A stretch of DNA of 52,253 nt from Chitinophagales bacterium (lineage in GTDB: Bacteria; Bacteroidota; Bacteroidia; Chitinophagales; Saprospiraceae): contig JAFLBO010000036.1 of assembly GCA_017303475.1 (NCBI GenBank), forward strand, positions 1-52,253, given 5' to 3'. Each line of letters starts with the position of its first letter. Position 1 is the stretch's first letter. The notes under the pieces are model-generated. The model worked only from the letters and a program-made list of their open reading frames with translations, made no database searches and was not told where the DNA came from. The translations under genes and the position numbers were made by a program. Shown here piece by piece: positions 25,203 through 33,578 of this stretch.

Positions 25203-27215
25203 TTATCCGCCACTGGTCAAGGCCTTTACCTTTTCCAAGTCTTTGGCTGCCTCGGCCGTTTTGCCCATGAGTGTGTACACTTTGGCGCGGGTTTCGTAGG
25301 ATTTCGGGTAGTTGCTCTGCGCCTCAATGGATTTGTTTACATCAGCCAGCGCTTCATTGAGCATGCCTTTGCTGAGGTAGGCCATGGCGCGGTTGTTGCG
25401 GGCAATGATGATATCCGGACGAACCGAAAGCGCAGATGTGTAATCCGCTATGGCTTCATCGTATTTCTGCTCGTTGAAATACATCAAACCGCGGTTTACC
25501 AATGCCTCCACGTATTGCGGGTTCAACTCAATGGCTTTGCTGTAATCTTTTAAAGCACCGGCCAGATCGCCGGTTTTGCCCTCTGCCACCGCTTTGAAAT
25601 ACCAGGTTTCCGGGTTGCGTGGTTCCAGTTCCAAACTTTTCGCCAAATCTGGAATAGCCTCGGCCGGCCTGCTTAAAATAACGTGGCATTTCCCCCGGTT
25701 TAGGAACAACTTAGGCGTTACAATACCGGCCTTGATGGCATTATCAAAATCGGAAAAAGCCTCGGGGAATTTTTTCAATTGAAAATACGCCTGTCCCCGG
25801 CCATTGTACGCTTCCACATAGCTTGGATCCAGGGCCAGCGCTTTGGTGTAATGCTGCACGGAAGGCTCAAACTCCAGATTGAGCAATTCGCCATAGGCCA
25901 GATTGCAGTTGCAAAGCGGTGCATCCGGATATTTATCCACACAATCCCGGAACACCGATACCTCGTTGTTCCACACCTGACTGCGTTCCAGGGTTAAAAA
26001 GCCAAACAGGAGTGCCATCCCAATCAGCGCACCGCGTCGTATTTCGGCCGGAATACGCTGCGCCAGATACACCAGCAGCAGGAAAAAGCCCACCGAAGAA
26101 ATATATACATAACGGTCTGAACGCATTTCAAAAGTACCCACCGATACATAAGGCAGCATAACCGCCAATGGAATCAGGTACCATAGTGCCGCCAGTCCTA
26201 TCACCCGGTCGCGACGACCGTATTTCCAGGCAGCCCAGCCTATCGCAGCCAGGGCCAGCGGCGCCAGGTAGTAATCTATAGACCAAACACCGTCTGTTTT
26301 TTGCATCGGGTAAAAAATACTGAGCTTGAAGGGCAGCAGCAATTTCACCGGATAAAACAACAGGGAATGGCAAACCATCAGAAAACGATCAAACAGGTTG
26401 TAAGCGCTGGACGACACCACCAGATCGTGCCCTTCCGCCTCGCGGGTAGAGAAGGTGTACAACCCGAAAATCAGACTCACCACAAAATAAGGCGCCTTGG
26501 CCAATACATTTTTGAGGGTTACGGTTCCGTTTTTATACCAGTCCAGCGCCAAAAGCAGCACTGGCAAGGTCACAGCCGCAGATTTGGACAACACCGACAA
26601 CAGAAAGGCCACTATAGACAACCCGAAGAACAAGGCGCGCTGGCTATTTTGCCATTGTACGTAAGCCATCAGGCTCAGGAGGTAAAACAGGGAAAAGGTC
26701 AGGGCGCTCTGTCCGGCAATCCAGCTGGTTGCTTCCACCTGCATGGGGTGCAGGGCAAACAACAGAGCGGTAAAAAAGGCCACTTCAGCCCTGGATTGCA
26801 ACATACGCATCAGGGTAAATACACTCAACACACAGCCAATATGCAGCAACAGGCTAAACGTGTGAAATGCCGATGCGCTCTCGCCCGCCAGCGCGTACAC
26901 CAGCGCGTACCCGCACCAGGTGATGGGGGCGTACATACCCAGGTTGTTGGCCATGAATAGTCCCCGGAAAGTAGGATTCTTGATCAGGTTGTTGTACCGA
27001 ATGGCTTTGTCATCGTCGAATACCATGAAGCCGTTATCCAACGATATGTAATACGCCATCACGGTAACCACCGTCAGCACCACCGCCCAGAGCCAGGCTG
27101 GTTCAAACTGAAAGCCTCCGGAAACGGGAGTAGATTCAGCTACAGATGATTCTTCAGGCTTTTCCGGCCGTTGAGGTTGCTTTGGCGACTGTGGCGGTGT
27201 TTTTTTCTTCGACAT
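25203..27215 (-). CDS. TMTC-like membrane protein with C-terminal TPR repeats
   Basis: 670-aa protein: a Pro/Lys-rich cytoplasmic N-terminus (~1-40), about ten transmembrane helices (~42-415), then ~7 tetratricopeptide repeats (~430-665; for example VEAYNGRGQAYFQLKKFPEA). The layout is that of the GT-C fold TMTC/PMT-like O-glycosyltransferase group. The acidic first-loop motif VFDDDKAIRYN (TMTC proteins place catalytic Asp here) and SDRYVYISSVG in a late loop support this. It may transfer a lipid-linked sugar to secreted proteins, relevant to Bacteroidota general O-glycosylation (inference). ATG at 27215. A paralogue lies at 33579-35612. The start codon is only 3 bp from a 290-bp G-rich minisatellite, which must form its leader or promoter. 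Confidence 0.85.
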   Translation of the reverse strand: MSKKKTPPQSPKQPQRPEKPEESSVAESTPVSGGFQFEPAWLWAVVLTVVTVMAYYISLDNGFMVFDDDKAIRYNNLIKNPTFRGLFMANNLGMYAPITWCGYALVYALAGESASAFHTFSLLLHIGCVLSVFTLMRMLQSRAEVAFFTALLFALHPMQVEATSWIAGQSALTFSLFYLLSLMAYVQWQNSQRALFFGLSIVAFLLSVLSKSAAVTLPVLLLALDWYKNGTVTLKNVLAKAPYFVVSLIFGLYTFSTREAEGHDLVVSSSAYNLFDRFLMVCHSLLFYPVKLLLPFKLSIFYPMQKTDGVWSIDYYLAPLALAAIGWAAWKYGRRDRVIGLAALWYLIPLAVMLPYVSVGTFEMRSDRYVYISSVGFFLLLVYLAQRIPAEIRRGALIGMALLFGFLTLERSQVWNNEVSVFRDCVDKYPDAPLCNCNLAYGELLNLEFEPSVQHYTKALALDPSYVEAYNGRGQAYFQLKKFPEAFSDFDNAIKAGIVTPKLFLNRGKCHVILSRPAEAIPDLAKSLELEPRNPETWYFKAVAEGKTGDLAGALKDYSKAIELNPQYVEALVNRGLMYFNEQKYDEAIADYTSALSVRPDIIIARNNRAMAYLSKGMLNEALADVNKSIEAQSNYPKSYETRAKVYTLMGKTAEAAKDLEKVKALTSGG

Positions 27216-27218
27216 TAT

Positions 27219-27512
27219 GGAGTCATTTTAGGGCATTTGGGGTCATTTGGGGTCATTTTGGGGTCATTTGGGAGTCATTTGGGGTCATTTGGGAGTCATT
27301 TGGGGGTCATTTGGGAGTCATTTGGGGTCATTTGGGAGTCATTTGGGGGTCATTTGGGGGTCATTCTGGGTCATTTTGGGTCATTTTGGAGTCATTTGGG
27401 AGTCATTTGGGAGTCATTTGGGGGGCATTCTGGGTCATTTTGGAGTCATTTGGGGGGCATTTGGGGGGCATTCTGGGTCATTTGGGGTCATTTAGGGGTC
27501 ATTTGGGGGGTG
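27219..27512. repeat. G-rich ~11-bp minisatellite with G-quadruplex potential
   Basis: About 26 imperfect copies of a 10-12-bp unit, GGGGTCATTT with 2-6 G and 3-4 T. Runs of three or more G separated by 6-7 bases occur throughout the + strand, satisfying the usual G4 pattern (four G-tracts with loops of 7 or less). Because the unit is near 11 bp it is open in all three + frames and gives spurious repetitive proteins (VIWGHLG-type), which are not called. On the - strand each unit contains ATGA, a start overlapping a stop. From 27513 to 27776 the sequence is plain AT-rich intergenic DNA. Confidence 0.95.
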
Positions 27513-27776
27513 TGGTGAAAACTCTGGCAAAAGTAGCGACTTCCGATTTGGGATTTATGATTTGGGTATGGTGATTTGTGATGAAGGGACAAGGAGGGGT
27601 TTTGCGTTGATTACCCGGTTAAAGTTCAGCCGTTTACCCCATTGAAAAATTTAACCCGGATAAATTGGTTGTTATGGGCCACATGCAAGGCATAAGTGAC
27701 TGAGCGGTACGAAAGGGGGCTGTGGATTTGCATTAAGGAGACTGTTAAATGTCTTAAAGTTTTCATTTAAGCTTAT

Positions 27777-27784
27777 TATTTTTG
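27777..27784 (+). promoter_or_regulatory. -7 element for the M43 peptidase gene
   Basis: TATTTTTG, a perfect TAnnTTTG, 38 bp upstream of the ATG at 27823. No clear TTG -33 at standard spacing. Its position argues against the TTG start at 27796. Confidence 0.45.
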
Positions 27785-27822
27785 GGACAGATATTTTGCA
27801 TTTTTCACTTAAACCATATTAT

Positions 27823-30800
27823 ATGACTCCTCAAAGTTCTCTTTTACGCATCTTTATTGTTCTCATTTTGGGCATTTTTTCTTTTCATGAAAACTTATTT
27901 GCCCAGCCTCAGACATGCCTGACCAGCTCCCCCACATTTCAGGAAAAATTGCCAAACAACTACAATCCGGAATCAGGATGCTACCCAGTAGTTACAGGGC
28001 CATTTTACATCAGAATTTATGTTCACGTCATTAGAGCTGCACCTAATGGATCAGGAGGACAGTCGGATGTTGCTATCAAGCAGGCTATTGACAAGATGCG
28101 TACCCATTTTGCCCCACATAATATATTTTTTGTGTGGGATGATTGTGACATCAATGTGATAATTGACAATGCCCTTTACACCGCTACAGCTCCAGACTTG
28201 AATAGCTTATTGACTAATTATGGCAACACAAATGGTATAAACCTTTTCTTTTTCCCTACGGAAGAAGGTATGGGTAACTTTGCCATCGGTAAAGCGATCA
28301 TATCCGGCAAAGCATTATATATAGGAGGCGAGAAGGTGCAATGGGATGGCAGCATCATTCCAGCTATTGAATCTCAAACACTTTCCCATGAGATGGGTCA
28401 TTGTTTAGGCTTATACCATACTTTTGAACAATTGCCAGACAGATTTCCAAACAATAATATTTTTTGTTGCGCTGCGCCGGGCGGCGAACGCGCAGATGGC
28501 TCCAATGGCTGCGAATGTGGCGATTATGTCCAAGATACACCCGCATTTCCAAATAAAGCAGAGAATGGTGTTAATTATCCAGCCTGCCAATTTAATACTA
28601 ACTTGACGGATTGCGACAATGATCCTTATAATCCGGATGAAGCCAATCTGATGAATTACTCTAATCTGCTTTGCCAAAATTCATTCACAGAGGGGCAGGG
28701 TGAAAGAATGCGGTGGGCTATTAGTGAAGGAGGAATTGATCCGAATGCAAGCACCTTGTCAGGAATTTTAGCCAATGGTATCTTCTTCCAAAATGTAAAT
28801 ATTGTCAATACGGTAACATGGGATTTAAACAATATTCCCAGTGGTATCGTTACCATATATCAAGCTTTGACTATTCATCCCGGTGCAAGTCTGCATATTT
28901 CCCCGGGCATAACGGTTCAGTTTGCTAAAAATGCAGCACTCCATATCAATCCGAATGGCCTCCTTGATTTAGACGGGAAACTCACCAGTTTGTGTAGCAG
29001 CTATTGGCAGGGCGTTTATGTTTGGGGAGACTGCTCCAAAGGACAACAACCCACGAATGGCGTATATGCTCAGGGCAGATTTGTTGGGAAAAGCAATGGA
29101 ACCATTGAAAACGCCTTAATGGCTGTGAGGAATTTTGGACCGGGAACAAGCGAGGCGGGAGGACAAATAAAATGTACCGGTACTACCTTTAAAAACAATC
29201 ATCTTGGGGTTGTTTTTAGGAGATACATGAACCGGACACTTTTAAATGCCAATGGCTGTATTCCTCCAGGAGGTATAAAAGATGACGTTTCCATTTTGGA
29301 TCGCTGCACCTTTGAAACAAATAATGCATATCCGGTTGATTTATCGCCATTTAGCGCCTTCGTTGACCTGAATGAGGTTAGAGGTATCAAAATTTTTGGA
29401 TGCAATTTTACCAACCTTAAAACTCAGGTAGATTGTAGTGGAAGCCTTGGAAGTGATTGTTATGGTTATGGGGTAAAATCCTTTTTTGCCGGCTTTAAAA
29501 TGAACAATTCTTTGTCAGGGCCGGGCATTACCAAGTTTAAAGGATTAAGTTTCGGGGTTCATGCAGTAAAAGCTGCTCTTACAAGGGCCGTTACCATCAA
29601 CGGTGCAGAATTCACCGACTGTTATAAAGGGATTTACGCAAGTCAGGCCGTCGGCATTGACATATCTTCCTGCAAGTTTTTTATGGGTAAAGTACCCAAT
29701 CCGTTGGTGCGCGACCGCCAGTTTGGTACCATCATTAACCAAACCTCCACCTATAAATACCGGGGAAACAAATCCTATGGCCCCGCTGTCAATGTGGAAA
29801 AAACTATAGGTACCTGCATCAATGATTGCGGCGATCTGAATAATGTGGTGTTTCAGAACCGCTATGAAGACGTAATGATTGGCAACGTAGCCACCCTCGT
29901 CAATGCCGGCGGGCCTATGCCAAGAGGCCTGCTTTATGAATGCAACACCAATATTGATGTTTATGGTTTTGATTTTACTCAGCCCGCCCTCGGCGATATG
30001 GTGAGGAACATTCAGGGTATAGTGCCTGCATCAGGATTTGATCCTATCCGTGCAGCCGGAAACAAATTTTCCTACAACCCCAATTTCATGGAAAGCGATT
30101 TTTCCTATCACGGTGGCGGCAATCTCGATTATCGGTATCTTCCAGACAACCCCAATGTACCCGGGGATGAAGCTCAGGAGCCTTTAGATTTTGTAGGGTT
30201 ATTCAAAACAAATGCGCCACCAAATCTAACCTGCGGCAGTTGGTTTGAAGGCGAGCCTCCCTTGCTTACCGGAACTGCCCTACAGACAGAAAAAAACCGC
30301 TATTATCTGAACCGCCCCGCCTATATAACTGCTGCTGCACAATACCAGAACGCCCTGGCATCAGGGAATACAACACTTACAGCTTATTACCGGGAAAGGG
30401 CTGCTTACCACCGGGCGGAGATGGACGAAAGCGCAGGGAATGTCCTCTATGCTCTGATGCGCGATACCATTGCTGCAACAAGGGACTCCATTCGGCAATG
30501 GACGCTGAACCTGGAAACTTTTGGCGCCGATCTGGATGTGGTGATAGATGATCTTATTTCCGGAGAACCGGCCAAAGCCCAGGCGGTGTACAGTGCCATT
30601 CCTGGCCGTTTTACCCTGAGCGTTGCCCAGCAGAATGACTGGATGTTATTTGGTCAAATCAAGTCCATTCTGTCTACTCAGGAGATTGGTTTCATAGATG
30701 AACCTGCCCAACAAACACTACAGGGCATAGCGCAGCAGTCTTCAGGAATAGCCGGCCGAACAGCCCAATCCATCCTGCAAGTACAGGGTTTCTCCTTTGA

Positions 30801-31119
30801 GTCTGCCGAGTGTGGATTGCCGGAATGTTGTGCATTTAGCGAACGCGGTAGGGAAAGAGACGGAAGACAGGGTGCGCCAATATATGCGCTGAAAGTTTAC
30901 CCCAACCCCGCCCAAACCTCCGTTACCTTTGAATGGCCGGATCAATCTTCTCCCGCACAGATTAGTATTTTTGACATGACAGGCCGTTTAGTCTGGACAC
31001 AGACTTTCCATCAAAAAACGGTTTGGGAGGCCGCAGATGAGCCTGGAGGCATGTATTTCTATACGGTTTCAAGTGAAGGGGCTCTTCTCACTACAGGGAA
31101 AATCTTTTTAATCAAATAA
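27823..31119 (+). CDS. T9SS-exported M43 pappalysin-like metallopeptidase with beta-helix region
   Basis: 1098-aa secreted protein. The signal peptide ends ENLFAQ. The catalytic domain (~40-300) has the zinc motif HEMGHCLGLYH (~189-199), followed by paired-Cys loops (CCAAPGGERADGSNGCECGD) and the Met-turn NLMNYSNLLCQNSFTEGQ, as in pappalysins. Residues ~310-790 look like a right-handed parallel beta-helix (LTIHPGASLHISPGITVQF and similar rungs). A helical segment (~830-1000) precedes a type A T9SS sorting domain (KVYPNPAQTSVTFEW to FLIK). ATG at 27823, after the -7 element. The sorting domain is almost identical to that of the next gene although the rest is unrelated. The first half is more AT-rich than the last third. 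Confidence 0.9.
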   Translation: MTPQSSLLRIFIVLILGIFSFHENLFAQPQTCLTSSPTFQEKLPNNYNPESGCYPVVTGPFYIRIYVHVIRAAPNGSGGQSDVAIKQAIDKMRTHFAPHNIFFVWDDCDINVIIDNALYTATAPDLNSLLTNYGNTNGINLFFFPTEEGMGNFAIGKAIISGKALYIGGEKVQWDGSIIPAIESQTLSHEMGHCLGLYHTFEQLPDRFPNNNIFCCAAPGGERADGSNGCECGDYVQDTPAFPNKAENGVNYPACQFNTNLTDCDNDPYNPDEANLMNYSNLLCQNSFTEGQGERMRWAISEGGIDPNASTLSGILANGIFFQNVNIVNTVTWDLNNIPSGIVTIYQALTIHPGASLHISPGITVQFAKNAALHINPNGLLDLDGKLTSLCSSYWQGVYVWGDCSKGQQPTNGVYAQGRFVGKSNGTIENALMAVRNFGPGTSEAGGQIKCTGTTFKNNHLGVVFRRYMNRTLLNANGCIPPGGIKDDVSILDRCTFETNNAYPVDLSPFSAFVDLNEVRGIKIFGCNFTNLKTQVDCSGSLGSDCYGYGVKSFFAGFKMNNSLSGPGITKFKGLSFGVHAVKAALTRAVTINGAEFTDCYKGIYASQAVGIDISSCKFFMGKVPNPLVRDRQFGTIINQTSTYKYRGNKSYGPAVNVEKTIGTCINDCGDLNNVVFQNRYEDVMIGNVATLVNAGGPMPRGLLYECNTNIDVYGFDFTQPALGDMVRNIQGIVPASGFDPIRAAGNKFSYNPNFMESDFSYHGGGNLDYRYLPDNPNVPGDEAQEPLDFVGLFKTNAPPNLTCGSWFEGEPPLLTGTALQTEKNRYYLNRPAYITAAAQYQNALASGNTTLTAYYRERAAYHRAEMDESAGNVLYALMRDTIAATRDSIRQWTLNLETFGADLDVVIDDLISGEPAKAQAVYSAIPGRFTLSVAQQNDWMLFGQIKSILSTQEIGFIDEPAQQTLQGIAQQSSGIAGRTAQSILQVQGFSFESAECGLPECCAFSERGRERDGRQGAPIYALKVYPNPAQTSVTFEWPDQSSPAQISIFDMTGRLVWTQTFHQKTVWEAADEPGGMYFYTVSSEGALLTTGKIFLIK

Positions 31120-31129
31120 CCCTCTTTCT

Positions 31130-31170
31130 AAAGCTGCCTGTTTGCTGAATTTGTACAAGCAGGCAGCTTT
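31130..31170 (+). terminator. Hairpin between the two T9SS cargo genes
   Basis: AAAGCTGCCTG (31130-31140) pairs perfectly with CAGGCAGCTTT (31160-31170), followed by CCCCTTTTTA. It begins 11 bp after the M43 stop and ends 9 bp before the next ATG, so it sits in the leader of the second gene. It may end the first transcript or influence translation of the next. Confidence 0.65.
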
Positions 31171-31179
31171 CCCCTTTTT

Positions 31180-32727
31180 ATGAAACATTTTTCACTCTTC
31201 ATCCTGCTCATCAGCAGCCCCTGGAGTATTAGTAGCCAAAATTCTGGAGGCGGGTTTCATTTCTCTTATAACATCAGTAGCCAGCCTAACTGGGCTTCTC
31301 AATTCTCAAATATACGTTTCTCAGAAGATACCCTTTGGGTTTTAGGGAATGCATATACAAGCGAATCTATACCCTACACAACAGTCACATTGGCTAAACT
31401 AGATACTTTTGGGTCGTTTATAAATCAAGCCGATTTTTATTTATTAAATGACGATATAATTATAACAACAGGCAATGATTTAATTAAACTCAATAACGGA
31501 AACTTTGCAGCAGTTGGAGCAACGTTCACAGGCCATCAGGCTTCTTTATCCATTTTTAATAAACTTGGGTACCCAATTTTCCATAAACTTTATGGTATAA
31601 ATGGCGCGTTATCTCTTGATGCAAACAGACTTTTGGAAGCTCAAACCGGAGGATATTTATTAGCAGGTTATTATACAAAACCCGATTATACCTTAAAGGG
31701 TTTTATCAAACGCATAAGCCCCTCTGGCAACCAAATTTGGAGCCGAACTTATGGTCAGGCCGGACAAAACACTTTGCAAAGTACGATTCTTAGCCTGACT
31801 CATTTAGATAGTAACACCTTTGTGGTGGGCAGTAATCAATATTCACCACAAGGAACGGCTTTAACTAATTATACAGCCAATAGCTGGATTTTTGCCATTG
31901 ACACTTTGGGGTTGGTCAAATGGGAATGGAAGAGTCCGGATAAAGCGGAAGTAGGTGTATTTGGTCTTCAAAAAACGATTGACAATGGATGGATTTATCT
32001 GACTGGCACTATGGAAATAATTTCGGCAGAGGAATCTGGAACCTATTTGAAAGTTATCCGAAGAGACAGTGCTTTAAACTTGCTTTGGGAGCGGACCATT
32101 AGTGATTTAGGGCCCACCATTAATCGGTTTGGCGATCTTGTGCCCACTCCGGATGGCAACTGGGTTGCAAGTGGCACTTGGGCATATCACACCGGCCCAG
32201 GTCAGGACGATGTTATTTTTTACAGCAACCTTTACAAATTAAACGATCAGGGAGATACCCTCTGGAGTGTTCGGCTAAAAGCGCCGCCGGGGTTTGAAGG
32301 CACCGCTTATCCGGGAGGCATGACGGTATTGCCCAGCGGCAGCGTGGTGTGGGCCTTGCGGTTTGACCGGTTTTCGCCCGGCCCGCCACAGTCTTTCGGC
32401 TGGATCATCAAGGTAGATAACGATGGCTGTGTGGATACCCTTTGCCAGCTCAGCAGTATTGCCCCGGAGCCGCTGGCAACGCCGCTAATGGTTTACCCCA
32501 ACCCCGCCCAAACCTCCGTAACCTTTGAATGGCCGGATCAATCCGCCCCCGCCCAGCTTAATATTTTTGACATGACTGGCCGTATTGTCTGGACACAGAC
32601 TTTCCATCAAAAAACAGTTTGGGAAGCAGCTGATACGCCGGGAGGGGTGTATTTCTACTCCATTGTGGGAGAAACGCTGGAGAAGATGTCGGGGAAGGTG
32701 TTGTTAGTGAGGGGAGGGCAAGAGTGA
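31180..32727 (+). CDS. T9SS-exported beta-propeller-like protein
   Basis: 515-aa secreted protein of unknown function. The signal peptide (MKHFSLFILLISSPWSISSQ) is followed by ~400 residues of repeating strands with motifs such as GNFAAVGATFTG, GGYLLAGYYTK, GWIYLTGTMEI and GNWVASGTWAY. These resemble blades of a beta-propeller (the delta-60 or hypothetical-repeat type common in T9SS cargo). The last ~80 residues (MVYPNPAQTSVTFEW ... GGVYFYSI ... GKVLLV) are a type A T9SS sorting domain. It matches the upstream M43 protein nearly residue for residue and at roughly 85-90% of bases. Base composition rises in GC from about 32270 on, before the sorting domain. ATG at 31180. Confidence 0.85.
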   Translation: MKHFSLFILLISSPWSISSQNSGGGFHFSYNISSQPNWASQFSNIRFSEDTLWVLGNAYTSESIPYTTVTLAKLDTFGSFINQADFYLLNDDIIITTGNDLIKLNNGNFAAVGATFTGHQASLSIFNKLGYPIFHKLYGINGALSLDANRLLEAQTGGYLLAGYYTKPDYTLKGFIKRISPSGNQIWSRTYGQAGQNTLQSTILSLTHLDSNTFVVGSNQYSPQGTALTNYTANSWIFAIDTLGLVKWEWKSPDKAEVGVFGLQKTIDNGWIYLTGTMEIISAEESGTYLKVIRRDSALNLLWERTISDLGPTINRFGDLVPTPDGNWVASGTWAYHTGPGQDDVIFYSNLYKLNDQGDTLWSVRLKAPPGFEGTAYPGGMTVLPSGSVVWALRFDRFSPGPPQSFGWIIKVDNDGCVDTLCQLSSIAPEPLATPLMVYPNPAQTSVTFEWPDQSAPAQLNIFDMTGRIVWTQTFHQKTVWEAADTPGGVYFYSIVGETLEKMSGKVLLVRGGQE

Positions 32728-32754
32728 AGCATAGATGAGGGCATTCTTCAAAAA

Positions 32755-32799
32755 ATCGTTCCATCGTCCATCGTGCCATCGTTTCTCGTTCATCGTTCC
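32755..32799. repeat. Heptamer array (ATCGTCC/ATCGTTC units)
   Basis: About six imperfect 7-bp units, the reverse complement of the ACGATGG heptamer seen around rdgB and queG. It lies between the propeller-protein stop and hemD. The gap also has a one-mismatch -7 (TATCTTCG, 32809-32816) just before the hemD ATG. Confidence 0.8.
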
Positions 32800-32819
32800 A
32801 AACCTCCTATCTTCGCCCC

Positions 32820-33515
32820 ATGACTGCTTTTATCTCCAGGGCATTATTACCGGATTCTGAGTTTCGCAGTGTGCTGCGGGCAAATGGCTGGAAAGTATTC
32901 GGGCAATCCTTTGTGGTATTGTCGCCAATACCTTTTGATCAGGTGCCGGAAGCGGAGTGGTTGTTTTTTTCCAGTCAGAATGCTGTTCGTTTTTTCTTTC
33001 AAAACCTTGAAAATCAAAACCTTCCCATCCCTGAAGTACAATGGGCCGCGCTTGGCCCAGCTACCGGAAGGGTGCTGGAAAGATTCACCGGGAAACTGGA
33101 TTTCACCGGCACCGGCGAACCCAAGGGTACGGCACAATTGTTCAGGCGACATTGCGCCCGCCTTGCCCGACCCGTGGGCCAGGTGGTATTCCCGGCTGCG
33201 CGTCGGTCACGGCAAAGTGTGATGAACCTGCTGCAATCCGATTTCACCTGTCTCCACTTTGAAATTTACGACAATCAGCCGCTAAACGATCCCATGCCCC
33301 GCACCGAGGATGTGCTGGCATTTACCAGTCCGCTGAATGCCGAATCTTATTTCAAACGACACTCCCTGCTGCCCGGTCAGAGGGTGGCTGCCATTGGCGG
33401 CACCACCGACCGGATGCTACAACAAATGGGCATTTCAGAAACAGCCATTGCCGCCGAACCCACCGAGCGCGGCCTTGCAGAAGCCGTACTTACACTGGGC
33501 ACGATTAGCAATTGA
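32820..33515 (+). CDS. hemD: Uroporphyrinogen-III synthase
   Basis: Cyclises hydroxymethylbilane to uroporphyrinogen III in the tetrapyrrole pathway; cytoplasmic. It has the family's two-domain layout: FFSSQNAVRFFF in the first domain, PEVQWAALGPATGRVL at the crossover, VVFPAARRSRQ and then DVLAFTSPLNAESYF and RVAAIGGTTDRML in the second. 231 aa is slightly short but complete. ATG at 32820. Sequence conservation in HemD is low; the call rests on the F-T-S-x-N-A repeat pattern and the A-A-I-G-x-x-T motif. It lies apart from hemB (44.1 kb). Confidence 0.88.
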   Translation: MTAFISRALLPDSEFRSVLRANGWKVFGQSFVVLSPIPFDQVPEAEWLFFSSQNAVRFFFQNLENQNLPIPEVQWAALGPATGRVLERFTGKLDFTGTGEPKGTAQLFRRHCARLARPVGQVVFPAARRSRQSVMNLLQSDFTCLHFEIYDNQPLNDPMPRTEDVLAFTSPLNAESYFKRHSLLPGQRVAAIGGTTDRMLQQMGISETAIAAEPTERGLAEAVLTLGTISN

Positions 33516-33520
33516 TTTGC

Positions 33521-33528
33521 TACTTTTG
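33521..33528 (+). promoter_or_regulatory. -7 element for the second TMTC-like gene
   Basis: TACTTTTG, a perfect TAnnTTTG, 6 bp after the hemD stop and 50 bp before the ATG at 33579. It supports the downstream ATG rather than a TTG at 33549. No clear -33. Confidence 0.45.
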
Positions 33529-33578
33529 CGCGTTGTTTCCCAAAAGCATTGTCATCACAAACGAAACAATCCAGCAAA

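Noticed and set aside
26301..26960. 219-residue + strand open frame inside the first TMTC-like gene
   Set aside because: Gln/His-rich antisense shadow of transmembrane helices; no motif, no promoter.
27146..27574. Long open frames in all three + frames encoding VIWGHLG-like repeats
   Set aside because: They are read through an ~11-bp minisatellite, have biased repetitive residues, and overlap the start of a well-supported gene on the other strand. A unit of 11 bp free of stops is open in every frame by chance.
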